From assembly GCA_010672965.1 (NCBI GenBank), contig JAAHFN010000023.1:107138-171137 (forward strand): a stretch of DNA of 64,000 nucleotides. Reading direction: 5' to 3'. Of this stretch, positions 41,553-51,988 are shown piece by piece; within the stretch, counting starts at the first letter, position 1, and every line of letters starts with the position of its first letter. The notes beneath the pieces are model-generated. The model did not search any database. It saw only the letters and a list, made by a program, of their open reading frames with translations, and was not told the origin of the DNA. The position numbers were made by a program, and so were the translations under genes. The stretch comes from Oscillatoria sp. SIO1A7. Lineage in GTDB: Bacteria; Cyanobacteriota; Cyanobacteriia; Cyanobacteriales; Laspinemataceae.

Positions 41553-44255
41553 ATGCTGGCATACATCCTGGCTATAGCCGTCGCTCTAGGTAGCTTCGCT
41601 ATCTACATCGCTGCTTTCTTTTTTCCAGAGGTCCACCGCAAACAAGATTTTATCTGGAGTGGCGTTGGATTGTTTTACGCCTTGGTGTTATGGTTCTGTG
41701 CCGGACGAATTACCGGCGCAGTGCTGCTCGGGCAATCTGCAAGCGTTGCTCTTTTGGGTTGGTTGGGCTGGCAAACTATGAGCTTGCGCCGACAAGTAAC
41801 CCCACGCGCTCAGCGTACTGCTATCCCCAAAACAAAGAAGACTGAGAAACTAGAGAAATCCGAGCAAGCAGAACAAGTAGGGCCATCGGAGCAATCCGCG
41901 ATCGCAGCGCCAGAACAAGTAGAGCAATCGGAGCAATCCGCGATCGCAGCGCCAGAACAAGTAGAGCAATCGGAGCAATCGGAGCGATCGCAGCAGCCAG
42001 AACAATCCGAGCAATCGGAGCGATCGCAGCAGCCAGAACAATCGGAGCAATCGGAGCGATCGCAGCAGCCAGAACAATCGGAGCAATCCGAGGGATCGCA
42101 GCAGCCAGAACAATCGGAACAATCCGAGCAAGCGGCTGAAAAACCAGAGGAATTTGCAAAACCAGAGAAATCGGCAAGACGAGAGAAGTCAAAGAAAAAA
42201 GCCGGCGGGTTGTCTAAACTAACTGGCGGACTGATGGGATTGACAGGTTTGTTTAAACGCAAGCCTAAAGAAAAAGCGGTACCGAAGGAAAAGGAATCCG
42301 CAGCGCCAAAGCTGCCTATCGAAGAACAAGTCCCAGGGGCTCTAGATTCTGGGGCTCTGGATTCTGCGGCTCCAGATACGGCCGAGGGAAAACCAGTGGA
42401 AATGGTGGAAGCAACTCCGGCTGAGGCAGCTCGGGCAATCAAGGAAACTGAAACAATCCGAGAGCAGAATATGCCTCAGCCGGAGGAAACTGGGGCAATC
42501 GAGGAAACCGAAGAAATTCTGGAGCATAAGGAGCAGAAGGAAGATAGCGCAGATCTGCCAGCAGGGGCACTAGAAGGAGCGATCGCCCCATCAGAGCCGA
42601 AGACACAAACAGCGTCGGAGCTAGAAGACTGGGATGATTTTGACGAGGAGAACTTGGAAGCGGCGGCAGCTTTTATAGAGCAAAAAGACCAGCTAGAAGG
42701 CCAGCCAGAAGGCCAGCCAGAAGGCCAGCCAGAAGGCAAAGAAAAGACTAAGCCAGACGAACCGGCAAAAGAGGTAGCGAGCGATCGCCCTGCTGTTTCT
42801 GAAGATAGTGCTGTTGTTAACGAGGGATCGGATGGGGAGGCTTTGGAGTCCCCATCCGACGATCGCGCATCTGCTGGCGAAAAAGATAGCAAAAAAGATG
42901 CGGCCTCGGATGCCTCTGCTACCAATAAAGTTAAAGCTAAGTCCGCTAAAACCGGATCTGGTGTTGCGGCGAAAATTTTCGCTCCAGTAACCGGAACTGT
43001 TGCTGCGATCGCAGGCGGTATTAGCAGTATTAAAGGAATTTTTGCTAAGGGCAAGAAAGACAAGAGCAAGCCCGCTCCGACAGAACAGCAGGAAGAAGCT
43101 GCTAAGGAAGAGGCGGAGCGATCGATACCGGAAACCGAGGCAGGAGTTGAGGTAGAAGCAAACGATCCAGTTCCAGAAACTCAAATCCAGCAAACCCCTG
43201 CGGCTACCGATGTTGAGGTAGAAGCAAACGATCTTCGAGAAACTCAAACCCCAGTAGGGGCAACTGCCGATACTGACAAAATTGGCAAGACCGATTTAGA
43301 ATCAGTCCCCATTGCCGAAACCGAGCCAGAGTCGAAGACAGCACAAGGAGAAGAATCAGTCTCCGTCGCCGAAACCGAGCCAGGGTCGAAGACAGCACAA
43401 GGAGAAGAATCAGTCCCCATTGCCGAAACCGAGCCAGGGTCGAAGACAGCAGAACTGGAAGCTCCTATCCCAGAAATTGAGGAATCTCCGGTAACTGCAA
43501 CTGAGGATGCTGTGGAAGCGCAAGGCAAGACAGAGAAGAAATCAGCGCCGGCGATCGAAGGCGAGCCAGAAACTCAGCCAGTTGCTTTTGCTGAGGAAAC
43601 TGGGCAACCGCTGATTCCAGAAATTGAGGAAAATCCGATAGGGGAAACTCGTGAGTTTGGCGAGGCACAAATAGAAGAATCAGATCGGGCGGCCGAAGGC
43701 GAGCCAGAAACTCAGCCAGAGCCAGCTCAGCAAGCTCTGATTCCAGAAATTGAGGAAAATCCGATAGGGGAAACTCGTGAGTTTGGCGAGGCACAAATAG
43801 AAGAATCAGACCGGGCGGCCGAAGGCGAGCTAGAGCAAGAGCCAGAGAAGGAGTCAGAGAAAAAGCCAGAAATCGAGCCTGCTTCTGCTGGAGAAACTGG
43901 AGAAATGCCAGAGGCAGAGATTACAGCAAAGGCTGAGCCCTCGACAGGGGGAGCGGTAATGACAGAAATTCCAGAAGTGGCGAAAAGCCTTGAGTCTGAG
44001 ACCGAAACGGAGCCGACTTCCGAAAGAGCAATTAATACTGTAATTAATAAGGAAGTAAGTGAAGTTTCGGAAATACCGGCTGCTTCGGATTCCGAGACTA
44101 TTTCTGAATCCGATGAGGAGCAAGCCCTTCGGGACAAATCTTCGTCAGCGCGATCGCAAAGACTCGGTCCGGCGATGGTCGTTCCGGAAAAAAACCCCGC
44201 TGAAGCGAAGGGAGAACCAATGTCATCGAAGAGCGAAGTCTCAGATGAGTTTTAA
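41553..44255 (+). CDS. Ycf66-like membrane protein with a very long acidic repeat tail
   Basis: Residues 1-90 are a Ycf66-type membrane domain: MLAYILAIAVALGSFAIYIA, a second hydrophobic segment near DFIWSGVGLFYALVLWFCAG, and a third near VALLGWLGWQTMSLRRQV. This is the cyanobacterial/plastid Ycf66 pattern, function unknown. Homologues are usually a few hundred residues; this one has 900. The rest is low complexity: EQSEQSERSQQPEQSE units near residues 108-190, EGQPEGQPEGQPEGK near 382, a TEPGSKTAQGEESV repeat near 595, and a 42-residue unit repeated once (bases 43611-43703 and 43737-43829, period 126 bp). Short hydrophobic islands (LTGGLMGLTGLF, VTGTVAAIAGGISSIKGIF) interrupt it. HIP1 octamers form part of the first repeat. 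The tail is probably disordered and acidic. Confidence 0.8.
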   Translation: MLAYILAIAVALGSFAIYIAAFFFPEVHRKQDFIWSGVGLFYALVLWFCAGRITGAVLLGQSASVALLGWLGWQTMSLRRQVTPRAQRTAIPKTKKTEKLEKSEQAEQVGPSEQSAIAAPEQVEQSEQSAIAAPEQVEQSEQSERSQQPEQSEQSERSQQPEQSEQSERSQQPEQSEQSEGSQQPEQSEQSEQAAEKPEEFAKPEKSARREKSKKKAGGLSKLTGGLMGLTGLFKRKPKEKAVPKEKESAAPKLPIEEQVPGALDSGALDSAAPDTAEGKPVEMVEATPAEAARAIKETETIREQNMPQPEETGAIEETEEILEHKEQKEDSADLPAGALEGAIAPSEPKTQTASELEDWDDFDEENLEAAAAFIEQKDQLEGQPEGQPEGQPEGKEKTKPDEPAKEVASDRPAVSEDSAVVNEGSDGEALESPSDDRASAGEKDSKKDAASDASATNKVKAKSAKTGSGVAAKIFAPVTGTVAAIAGGISSIKGIFAKGKKDKSKPAPTEQQEEAAKEEAERSIPETEAGVEVEANDPVPETQIQQTPAATDVEVEANDLRETQTPVGATADTDKIGKTDLESVPIAETEPESKTAQGEESVSVAETEPGSKTAQGEESVPIAETEPGSKTAELEAPIPEIEESPVTATEDAVEAQGKTEKKSAPAIEGEPETQPVAFAEETGQPLIPEIEENPIGETREFGEAQIEESDRAAEGEPETQPEPAQQALIPEIEENPIGETREFGEAQIEESDRAAEGELEQEPEKESEKKPEIEPASAGETGEMPEAEITAKAEPSTGGAVMTEIPEVAKSLESETETEPTSERAINTVINKEVSEVSEIPAASDSETISESDEEQALRDKSSSARSQRLGPAMVVPEKNPAEAKGEPMSSKSEVSDEF

Positions 44256-44878
44256 CTTTTAAGAACGACAACCCCGTACTATCGTTCCTTCGCCCCAGAT
44301 AACCTCACATCAAGGGCGAGAAATGCTATATTCCGTGTAATTAATTTTGTGGTACTACTTATTAACTTTATATCGGCGAGCCCCCGAACGGTATTGAGGA
44401 CCTTTTAAAAGAACCAGTAAGGGGAGAAGGGGACAAGGGAAGGTTTTGAGTTTTTAATTTAAAATTAAAGAATTACAACTCAAAACTCTCAAGCTAAGAA
44501 CTTAAGACTCTCCCCTTGACGGTGCGGGGCGGAAATGCCTACAGGGATCGGCAGGTTATCGGCAAGTTGCAAACAATAAAAATTGCTTTATTTGTAAAGT
44601 TATGTATATAGCCATTTTAAATAGGTTATAATAATGTAGGCCAGAAACCCGGCTTCTCAAAGAGGCCGGGTTTGTCATATATAGCAAACAATTTATAATT
44701 GCTATATTATATAAAATCGCCAAAAATTGAGCTTACCGTAGGACAGCCGGACGCCTGTCCCAACGAGCGGCTTCAAATTGTGCGATAGTTTAACCGGATT
44801 TGATTTACATATTAAAGAGTCTAATAAGAAAATAGATAAACTCTTGCTGCTTTTTGACCTGATTTATGGCGAATCGCA
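44256..44878. other. Spacer with hairpins and a partial family A element
   Basis: Contents are an AAAACTC repeat patch (44450-44510), a CCCGG hairpin at 44643-44673, and a truncated family A copy at 44735-44805 ending in AACCGGATTTGATT. The AT-rich end should hold the promoter of the large kinase. No gene is seen. Confidence 0.7.
44643..44673. terminator. CCCGG hairpin
   Basis: The stem AGAAACCCGGC pairs imperfectly with GCCGGGTTT around TTCTCAAAGA. It belongs to the same repeated hairpin family as 27005-27110. It lies 390 bp after the Ycf66 gene stop, so a direct terminator role is uncertain. Confidence 0.5.
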
Positions 44879-47800
44879 ATGCTGAACTTAGCTGGCTATC
44901 AAGAAAAAAACCTTCTTTACAGCGGAACCCGCACCCTAGTCTATAGAGCGGTCAGAGCTACCGATACTAGATCTGTCATTATCAAAGTCCTGCGGAACCC
45001 TCACCCCAACTTTAACGAACTGGTGCAATTCCGCAACCAATATGTCATAACCCGCCATCTGAAACATCCCCATATCATTCGACCCATTGCCCTAGAACGC
45101 TACGGCAATGGCTATGCTCTGGTAATGCCAGATTCAGGGGCGATCGCTCTTAACAATTATTGGCAAAATTCAGAGCGCAACCTCGCGGAATTTCTAGAGA
45201 TAGGCATCCAACTATCAGTTGCTCTGCATTATCTGAGCGGGCAGCGCATAATCCATAAAGATGTCAAACCCGCCAACATAATCATTCACCCAGAAAGCCG
45301 CCAAGTAAAGCTAATCGATTTTAGCATAGCCAGCTTGCTGCCCAAAGAGCAACAGCAACTGATAAACCCCAACGTTTTGGAAGGAACTCTGGCTTATATT
45401 TCTCCGGAACAAACCGGACGGATGAACCGAGGCATAGACTATCGCACGGATTTCTATTCCCTGGGAGTAACGTTTTTTGAAATGCTGACGGGTTCCTTGC
45501 CTTGTGTTAGTAGCGACCCGATGGAGCTAATACATTGCCATATTGCCAAAATGCCTCCGCCATTGGGGAATGGGGAATTGGGAATGGGCTTGGGGAGAGA
45601 AATTCCCGAAGTTATCGAAAAGATTATTCTCAAGTTGATGGCAAAGAATGCCGAGGAACGCTATCAGAGTGCCTTGGGTTTGAAGCAAGACCTAGAGATA
45701 TGCTTGCAAGAATTAGAGGGAACGGGAGTTATTACAAATTTTGAGATTGGGGAGCGGGATGCCTGCGATCGCTTCCTAATTCCCGAAAAACTCTACGGAC
45801 GCTCCCGAGAGGTGAAAAAGCTACTCGATGCCTTTGAGCGGGTAGCTGGTGGGACAGCAGAAATGATGCTGGTTGCAGGGTTCTCAGGGATTGGCAAAAC
45901 GGCGGTTGTCAATGAAGTTCACAAACCAATTGTGCAACAAAGGGGCTATTTTATCAAAGGAAAATTCGACCAATTAAACCGCAATATTCCCTTTAGTGCT
46001 TTCGTGCAAGCATTCCGAGACCTGCTCGAACAATTGCTGGTTTCTTCAGATGCAGAGCTGGCAGTCTGGAAAGGAAAAATATTGGCAGCCTTAGGAGAAA
46101 ATGGGCAAGTAATAATTGAGGTAATACCGGAACTGGAAAAGCTGATAGGCAAACAAGCACCAATGCCAGAACTAGAGGGCAGTGCAGCACAAAATAGGTT
46201 TAACTTAATGTTTGGCAAGTTTATTGGGGTATTCACCACAAAAGAGCATCCACTGACCATATTTATGGACGATCTGCAATGGGCGGATTTGGCATCGTTG
46301 AATCTGTTAAAATTGTTAATGGACTCCTCAGAAGCGGGATATTTGCTATTGCTGGGAGCATATAGAGATAACGAAGTATTTCCAGGACATCCGCTGATGT
46401 TGAGCTTAGAGGAAATTGAGAAACAGGGAGCAATAATCAATACTCTGACGCTAGCTGGCTTGGGTGAAATAGAAATAACAGATTTAGTAGCTGATACGTT
46501 GCTATGTCCTGCTCCCCTCGCCTCACCGCTGGCGAATTTAGTATATCAAAAAACTAGGGGAAATCCATTTTTTACAACCCAATTTTTGAAAGGGTTGTAT
46601 GAGGATGGCTGGATTGTCTTTGATGGGGATGCGGGATATTGGCAATGCGACATGGCGCAAGTGCGTCAGATTGCTCTGACTGATGATGTGGTGGAATTTA
46701 TGATGGGTCGATTGCAGAAGCTGTCAAAAGAAACGCAAGAAGTGCTGAAAATGGCAGGTTGTATAGGCAATGAATTTAACCTGGAAACCTTGGCAATTGT
46801 TACGGAAAAATCCCCAGAAGAAACCGCAGTAGATCTATGGCCAGCCTTAGCAGAAGGGTTAATTTTGCCGGAGACGGAAATATATAAATTTTATCTAGAT
46901 AGCAGCAAAACAGATATAAAATACAAACCAGAAAATACATTATATAAGTTTTTACACGATCGCGTGCAGCAAGCGGCTTATAGCTTAATAGACGAGGAGA
47001 AAAGAAAAGAAACTCAGTTAGAAATTGGTCGGAGACTATGGGCAAATATAGAGGAGGAAGGGGAAGATATTTTTGAAATAGTGGATCGCCTGAATATAGG
47101 AGAGAAACTAATTAGCGATCGCTCGGAAAGAGATGAAATTGGCAGACTGAATTTGCTGGCAGCTCAAAAAGCAAAAACGACAACGGCTTATGCGGCAGCT
47201 CTAGACTATGCAAATGCGGGACTATCCCTATTGGCAGAAGATAGTTGGTCAAGTAAGTATGAACTGACTCTCGCTCTCTATATAGAAAAGATAGAAGCAG
47301 AATACTTAAATACAAACTTTGAAGCTGTTGAAAGTCTAGCTAAAATAATCATCGAAAACACGCATAATATACTAGATAGAGTCAAAGTGTATGAGGTTTT
47401 AATCCGGACTTACATAGGTCAGGGTAAGATGCAAGAAGTGGTAGATCTGGGGCTGCAAGTTTTAGAAATTTTGGAAATTTCTTTGTCTGAAGATCCTCGC
47501 GATCGCATCGAAGATTTGCAAAAAATAATTGACCTGCCAGAAATGAGCGATCCCTATAAGCTGGCTGCTATGAATATTCTAGCTAATATCATTACCAGTG
47601 CTTGGGTGGCGAATCCGCAGTTATTCAAAGTATTAACATTTACAATGGTGGATCTTTCCTTGCAATATGGAAACTGTGCTTCTTCAGCTTTTGGATATTC
47701 TTGGTATAGCATGTTTTTCTGTGAAGGCTTGGGAGATATTGAATTTGGCTATAAATTCGGCGAACTTAGCGTTCGGTTAGTCGAGAGATTGAACGCCATA

Positions 47801-50272
47801 GAAATTAAATCCAAAGTGCTGAACATCTTTGCCGGTACTATTATGCTGTGGAAGCAGCACTTACGAGGCTGTATAGAAGTAGAGTTAGAAGGAATACAAA
47901 GCGGATTAATATCTGGAGATTTTGAATTTGCTTGTTATTGCGCGGCAGAATACTGTCATTATCTTTTTATGATGGGAAAAGAGCTAGATATAGTGCGCGA
48001 TAAATTCCAACAATACCAGCAAACGATCCAGCGACTCAAGCAAGATTATCATCTAGACTATATGGCGTCTTGGCAACAAGCTATCCGTAATTTGCAAGGT
48101 AAGTCTGCAAACTGCACGCAAGTTTTTAGTGAAGATACCCGACAAGAAGTTAGCTGCTTAGAAAAGCTGGTAGAAGAAGAACAAGCCATGCTAGTCTATA
48201 ATGCTTATTTGCTCAAAACTTTTCTGAGCAATATATTTAAAGATTATGAAGCGGCTGTAGAAAACGCTAAATTTGTCATAAAATACTCTCCAGAAAACGG
48301 GACTCATTTGTTCCTTCCTGCCGCAACTTTTTATGCTTCGCTGGCTTTAATAGCTGGGTATCGCCAAGCCAATTCAGAAGAAAAAGAGGAATATTTAACG
48401 CAAGTATCGGCAAATCTAGTTCAGATGCAACATTGGGCAAAATATGCCCCGATGAATTACGAACATCAGTGCGATATTATCCGGGCAGAAATAGCCCGTA
48501 GCTTGGGTAAAAAGTGGGAAGCGGTAGAATATTATAAGCGAGCGAGAGCCGGTGCTAAAGAAAATGAATATCTTCACCACGAAGCCTTATCCTGCGAGCT
48601 AACAGCAGAGTTTTATCTCGAACAAGAAATGCCCGAGATTGCCCAAATCTATCTCGCCGATGCTTACTACGCCTACGCACGTTGGGGAGCTAAAGCCAAG
48701 GTGGAGGATTTAGAACAACGCTATCGGCAGTTACTCGCTCCTGTTTTAAAGAAAGAGAAAACAAATATTTCTGCTAATAGGACAGTCTCGCAAATGGTAT
48801 CTACTAATGTTACTTCGAGCAGTTCTAGAGCTTCCCATACTTTGGACTTTTCTTCAGCCATAAAAAGCGCTCAAGCTATCTCTGTCAAAGTTGATTTGGA
48901 AGATTTGCTTTCAAAATTAATGCAAGCTTTGATGGAAAATGCTGGGGCTACTAAAGGTGCTTTGCTGTTGCCAAAAGAGGGAACTTTATTCGTTGAAGTC
49001 ATGGCCAATTATACTGAGGAAGCAGGGAGCATAAGGATTTCTTTGAGGCGATCGCAGCCTCTGTCTTCTCACAAAGAACTGCCTATTAGCATCATTAATA
49101 CCGTTTGGCGTACCCGCGAAACTATGTTACTTAACGATGCGATCGCGGAATCCCGGTTTGCCTCTGATGCCTACTTAATTCGATGTCTGCCTAAGAGCTT
49201 ACTTTGTATGCCATTGCTCAATCAAGGCAAATCTATTGCTATCCTTTATTTAGATAACAATCTCACTACAGGGGCATTTACTAGCGATCGCCTCGAAATC
49301 CTCAATATTATCTCCACCCAAGCGGCTATCTCTATTGAAAATGCCCGTCTTTATAGTCGCCTAGAACGCTACAGCTACGACCTGGAAGTTCAAGTGAAGC
49401 AGAGAACCCAGGAACTCCAGGAAAAAAACCTTGACTTGCAAGATACTCTCCTTGAGTTGCAGCGTACCCAAGCTCAACTAATCCAAACGGAAAAAATGTC
49501 TAGTTTGGGACAAATGGTGGCGGGTATTGCCCATGAAATCAACAATCCCATTACCTTTATTTCGGGAAATATCAGTCACGCTCGCGAATATGTAGCCGAC
49601 CTAATTGACCTGCTGGAACTCTACGAAAAGGACTACCCCAATCCCAGTACGGCCATACAAGACAAGTTAGAAGAACTGAATTTGGATTTTGTTTGCTCTG
49701 ACTTGGCAAAATTGCTGGATTCCATGCAAAACGGAAGCGATCGCATTCGCAATATTATTCTCGGTTTGCGTAACTTCTCCCGCCTGGACGAAGCGGATTT
49801 GAAGCCAGTAGATATCCATGAAGGATTGGAAAATACCCTAACGATACTGCAACATCGCCTTGAAACCAGGAGCGAGATCGAGCGGATTGCTATCGTCAAA
49901 AACTATGCCTTGCTTCCCCTCATCCATTGCTATGCCAATCAACTCAATCAAGTTTTTCTCAATATTCTCACCAACGCGATCGATGTTTTAAGCTCCTCGG
50001 AGGCCAGATCTAGTCGGGAAATTCGCATTGCCACCCAGATGCGGGACGCGCAAACTGTTAGAATTCGCATTGCTGACAACGGACCGGGAATGAGGGAACG
50101 GGTTCGCCAGAAAGTCTTTGACCCCTTTTTCACCACTAAACCCGTCGGCCAAGGAACCGGACTGGGCTTATCGATTAGTTACCAAATCGTCACCGAGCAA
50201 CATGGAGGGCAGTTGCACTGTATTTCTGAGCCCGGAGTTGGCACCGAGTTTGTTATCGAGATTCCCATTTAG
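44879..50272 (+). CDS. Ser/Thr kinase - AAA ATPase - GAF - histidine kinase multidomain sensor
   Basis: The 1797-residue protein is of a type common in filamentous cyanobacteria. Residues 1-270 are a Hanks-type kinase: IIHKDVKPANII (catalytic Asp two residues after His126), LIDFSIAS in place of DFG, and TLAYISPEQTGR. A small in-frame repeat insert (LGNGELGMGLG) follows PPP near residue 227. Residues 300-600 are an STAND/AAA ATPase with Walker A GFSGIGKT near 334 and FMDDLQWAD. A long helical region leads to a GAF domain (about 1350-1490), then a coiled coil, then HisKA with AHEINNP (His1552) and a HATPase (DNGPGMRERVRQ, GQGTGLGLSI). It probably relays environmental signals from Ser/Thr and ATPase modules to a His-Asp pathway. 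No receiver is fused. Confidence 0.93.
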   Translation: MLNLAGYQEKNLLYSGTRTLVYRAVRATDTRSVIIKVLRNPHPNFNELVQFRNQYVITRHLKHPHIIRPIALERYGNGYALVMPDSGAIALNNYWQNSERNLAEFLEIGIQLSVALHYLSGQRIIHKDVKPANIIIHPESRQVKLIDFSIASLLPKEQQQLINPNVLEGTLAYISPEQTGRMNRGIDYRTDFYSLGVTFFEMLTGSLPCVSSDPMELIHCHIAKMPPPLGNGELGMGLGREIPEVIEKIILKLMAKNAEERYQSALGLKQDLEICLQELEGTGVITNFEIGERDACDRFLIPEKLYGRSREVKKLLDAFERVAGGTAEMMLVAGFSGIGKTAVVNEVHKPIVQQRGYFIKGKFDQLNRNIPFSAFVQAFRDLLEQLLVSSDAELAVWKGKILAALGENGQVIIEVIPELEKLIGKQAPMPELEGSAAQNRFNLMFGKFIGVFTTKEHPLTIFMDDLQWADLASLNLLKLLMDSSEAGYLLLLGAYRDNEVFPGHPLMLSLEEIEKQGAIINTLTLAGLGEIEITDLVADTLLCPAPLASPLANLVYQKTRGNPFFTTQFLKGLYEDGWIVFDGDAGYWQCDMAQVRQIALTDDVVEFMMGRLQKLSKETQEVLKMAGCIGNEFNLETLAIVTEKSPEETAVDLWPALAEGLILPETEIYKFYLDSSKTDIKYKPENTLYKFLHDRVQQAAYSLIDEEKRKETQLEIGRRLWANIEEEGEDIFEIVDRLNIGEKLISDRSERDEIGRLNLLAAQKAKTTTAYAAALDYANAGLSLLAEDSWSSKYELTLALYIEKIEAEYLNTNFEAVESLAKIIIENTHNILDRVKVYEVLIRTYIGQGKMQEVVDLGLQVLEILEISLSEDPRDRIEDLQKIIDLPEMSDPYKLAAMNILANIITSAWVANPQLFKVLTFTMVDLSLQYGNCASSAFGYSWYSMFFCEGLGDIEFGYKFGELSVRLVERLNAIEIKSKVLNIFAGTIMLWKQHLRGCIEVELEGIQSGLISGDFEFACYCAAEYCHYLFMMGKELDIVRDKFQQYQQTIQRLKQDYHLDYMASWQQAIRNLQGKSANCTQVFSEDTRQEVSCLEKLVEEEQAMLVYNAYLLKTFLSNIFKDYEAAVENAKFVIKYSPENGTHLFLPAATFYASLALIAGYRQANSEEKEEYLTQVSANLVQMQHWAKYAPMNYEHQCDIIRAEIARSLGKKWEAVEYYKRARAGAKENEYLHHEALSCELTAEFYLEQEMPEIAQIYLADAYYAYARWGAKAKVEDLEQRYRQLLAPVLKKEKTNISANRTVSQMVSTNVTSSSSRASHTLDFSSAIKSAQAISVKVDLEDLLSKLMQALMENAGATKGALLLPKEGTLFVEVMANYTEEAGSIRISLRRSQPLSSHKELPISIINTVWRTRETMLLNDAIAESRFASDAYLIRCLPKSLLCMPLLNQGKSIAILYLDNNLTTGAFTSDRLEILNIISTQAAISIENARLYSRLERYSYDLEVQVKQRTQELQEKNLDLQDTLLELQRTQAQLIQTEKMSSLGQMVAGIAHEINNPITFISGNISHAREYVADLIDLLELYEKDYPNPSTAIQDKLEELNLDFVCSDLAKLLDSMQNGSDRIRNIILGLRNFSRLDEADLKPVDIHEGLENTLTILQHRLETRSEIERIAIVKNYALLPLIHCYANQLNQVFLNILTNAIDVLSSSEARSSREIRIATQMRDAQTVRIRIADNGPGMRERVRQKVFDPFFTTKPVGQGTGLGLSISYQIVTEQHGGQLHCISEPGVGTEFVIEIPI

Positions 50273-50546
<274 letters not shown>

Positions 50547-51248
50547 TTAAACAGAATTAGGGTCTATGCCCATCTCCTGTAACTTCTGCGCCAATCGCTG
50601 GGCTCGTTCTTCGAGCTGTTGTCGCTTGGCTTCTTCTGCCCGGATTAAGTCCTCTACTATGGGGGGAGATAGCACCAGATCGACGGGTAAAACCAGATCG
50701 GCAAACTGCACGCATTGCATCTGCTCTCCGGGTAACAAGTCCTTGTGTTCGTAAGTATTTTCGTTTTCGGGATAAGAGCAGATCCGGATTCTCGACTTAT
50801 TGGCATCTACAATCCAATATTCTGGAATATCTCTGAAGTCGTATTCAGCTCGCTTGCGGATGTAGTCATCCCGCCAGTTATCGCTAGTCACTTCAATAAC
50901 CAAACGAGGAGTTTCCTCAAAATCTAGTACGCTGGAACTCGGGCGATCGCAGATTTGTTCCCAAAGGCTCTGGCTGCAAACCACCACATCCGGTATCCGC
51001 GAAGATGCCTCCTCGGTTCGCACGCCAACGGTTGTCACTGCCACAAAGGGAAGATTTTTTAGGGCAAAATAGCGCTGCAACTGGTAAACTAGAAACAAGC
51101 AGATGCGGGCGTGCTTGCTCCTAGGTGCTGGCATAGGTATTAGATGACCCCGAAACAACTCATAGAGAACGTCTGGCTCCCCCTCATAGACCAGGTACTC
51201 TTCAAATGTGAGGGTCTTGCTGGAAACAGGAGCAACGGACTGTACCAT
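50547..51248 (-). CDS. Uma2 family (DUF820) putative endonuclease
   Basis: The 233-residue protein has the Uma2/PD-(D/E)XK fold. The catalytic pieces are SRIPDVVVCSQS (Asp), PRLVIEVTSDNWRDDY (Glu strand) and IRKRAEYDFRDIPEYWIVD, with Lys and the WIVD strand. The N-terminal TFEEYLVYEGEPDVLYELFRG is typical. The C-terminal 30 residues are a coiled-coil stretch (EEAKRQQLEERAQRLAQKLQ), a common addition. Function is unproven. It is divergent from another Uma2 gene at 51358 across a 109 bp spacer filled with TCAGCGG repeats. Sequence differs from that neighbour, so they are not a recent duplicate. Confidence 0.87.
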   Translation of the reverse strand: MVQSVAPVSSKTLTFEEYLVYEGEPDVLYELFRGHLIPMPAPRSKHARICLFLVYQLQRYFALKNLPFVAVTTVGVRTEEASSRIPDVVVCSQSLWEQICDRPSSSVLDFEETPRLVIEVTSDNWRDDYIRKRAEYDFRDIPEYWIVDANKSRIRICSYPENENTYEHKDLLPGEQMQCVQFADLVLPVDLVLSPPIVEDLIRAEEAKRQQLEERAQRLAQKLQEMGIDPNSV

Positions 51249-51357
<109 letters not shown>

Positions 51358-51972
51358 ATGGTACAGACTCCCCTTAAACCAGAAAACGAAAATTACTTAA
51401 TTTACTTGCCTAAAACAATCGGGCTTTACGTCAGCCAAGAACAGTTTGCTGCCCTGGCAGCCAGCAATCGAGAGTTAAGATTGGAAAGAACCGCAAAAGG
51501 AGAGTTAATTGTGAATCCACCAACAGGCTGGGAAACCGGAAAACGTAATTGGAGTATTTCTGGCGAGTTGTACTTGTGGTGGCGGAATGGAGGAGAACCG
51601 GGGGAAGCTTTTGACTCTTCTACTGCTTTTATTTTACCTAATGGTGCGAATCGTTCTCCCGATGCTTGTTGGGTGAGTAAAGAACGTTGGGATGCACTGA
51701 CTCCAGAGGAAAAAGGAACATTTGCTAATATTTGTCCCGATTTTGTAGTGGAGTTGCGTTCTGCTTCAGATACTCTCAAGTCCCTGCAAGAAAAAATGCG
51801 CGAGTATATGGAAAATGGGGCTGTCCTTGGTTGGCTAATCGACCCGCAGAATAGAACAGTGGAAATTTATCGACTGGGTTTGGAGGCGGAAGTTTTGGCA
51901 AATCCCTCGGAATTATCCGGCGAAGAAGTCTTACCCGGTTTTTTGTTGGATTTCCGTCGAATATGGAAATGA
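51358..51972 (+). CDS. Uma2 family (DUF820) putative endonuclease
   Basis: This 204-residue Uma2 protein is related to that at 28458. Shared features are LRLERTAKGELIVNPPTGWETG, GANRSPDACWVSKERWDALTP (Asp), PDFVVELRSASDTLKSLQEKM (Glu and the ExK strand) and NGAVLGWLIDPQNRTVEIY. The PD-(D/E)XK site looks complete. No biochemical function is established for the family. It is divergent from the Uma2 gene at 50547, and its 3' end lies 16 bp from the convergent glycerate kinase. An AAGAGG-like purine run precedes the ATG. Confidence 0.87.
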   Translation: MVQTPLKPENENYLIYLPKTIGLYVSQEQFAALAASNRELRLERTAKGELIVNPPTGWETGKRNWSISGELYLWWRNGGEPGEAFDSSTAFILPNGANRSPDACWVSKERWDALTPEEKGTFANICPDFVVELRSASDTLKSLQEKMREYMENGAVLGWLIDPQNRTVEIYRLGLEAEVLANPSELSGEEVLPGFLLDFRRIWK

Positions 51973-51988
51973 CATTTTTTAACCGTCG

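Noticed and set aside
41874..42130. Regular 36-48 bp repeats, CRISPR-like at first sight
   Set aside because: They are in-frame coding repeats (EQSERSQQP) of the Ycf66 tail, with no unique spacers.
41810..44137. Several long minus-strand open frames opposite the Ycf66 tail
   Set aside because: They are translations of the complementary strand of a low-complexity coding repeat (Ser/Cys/Leu-rich), without any start signals.
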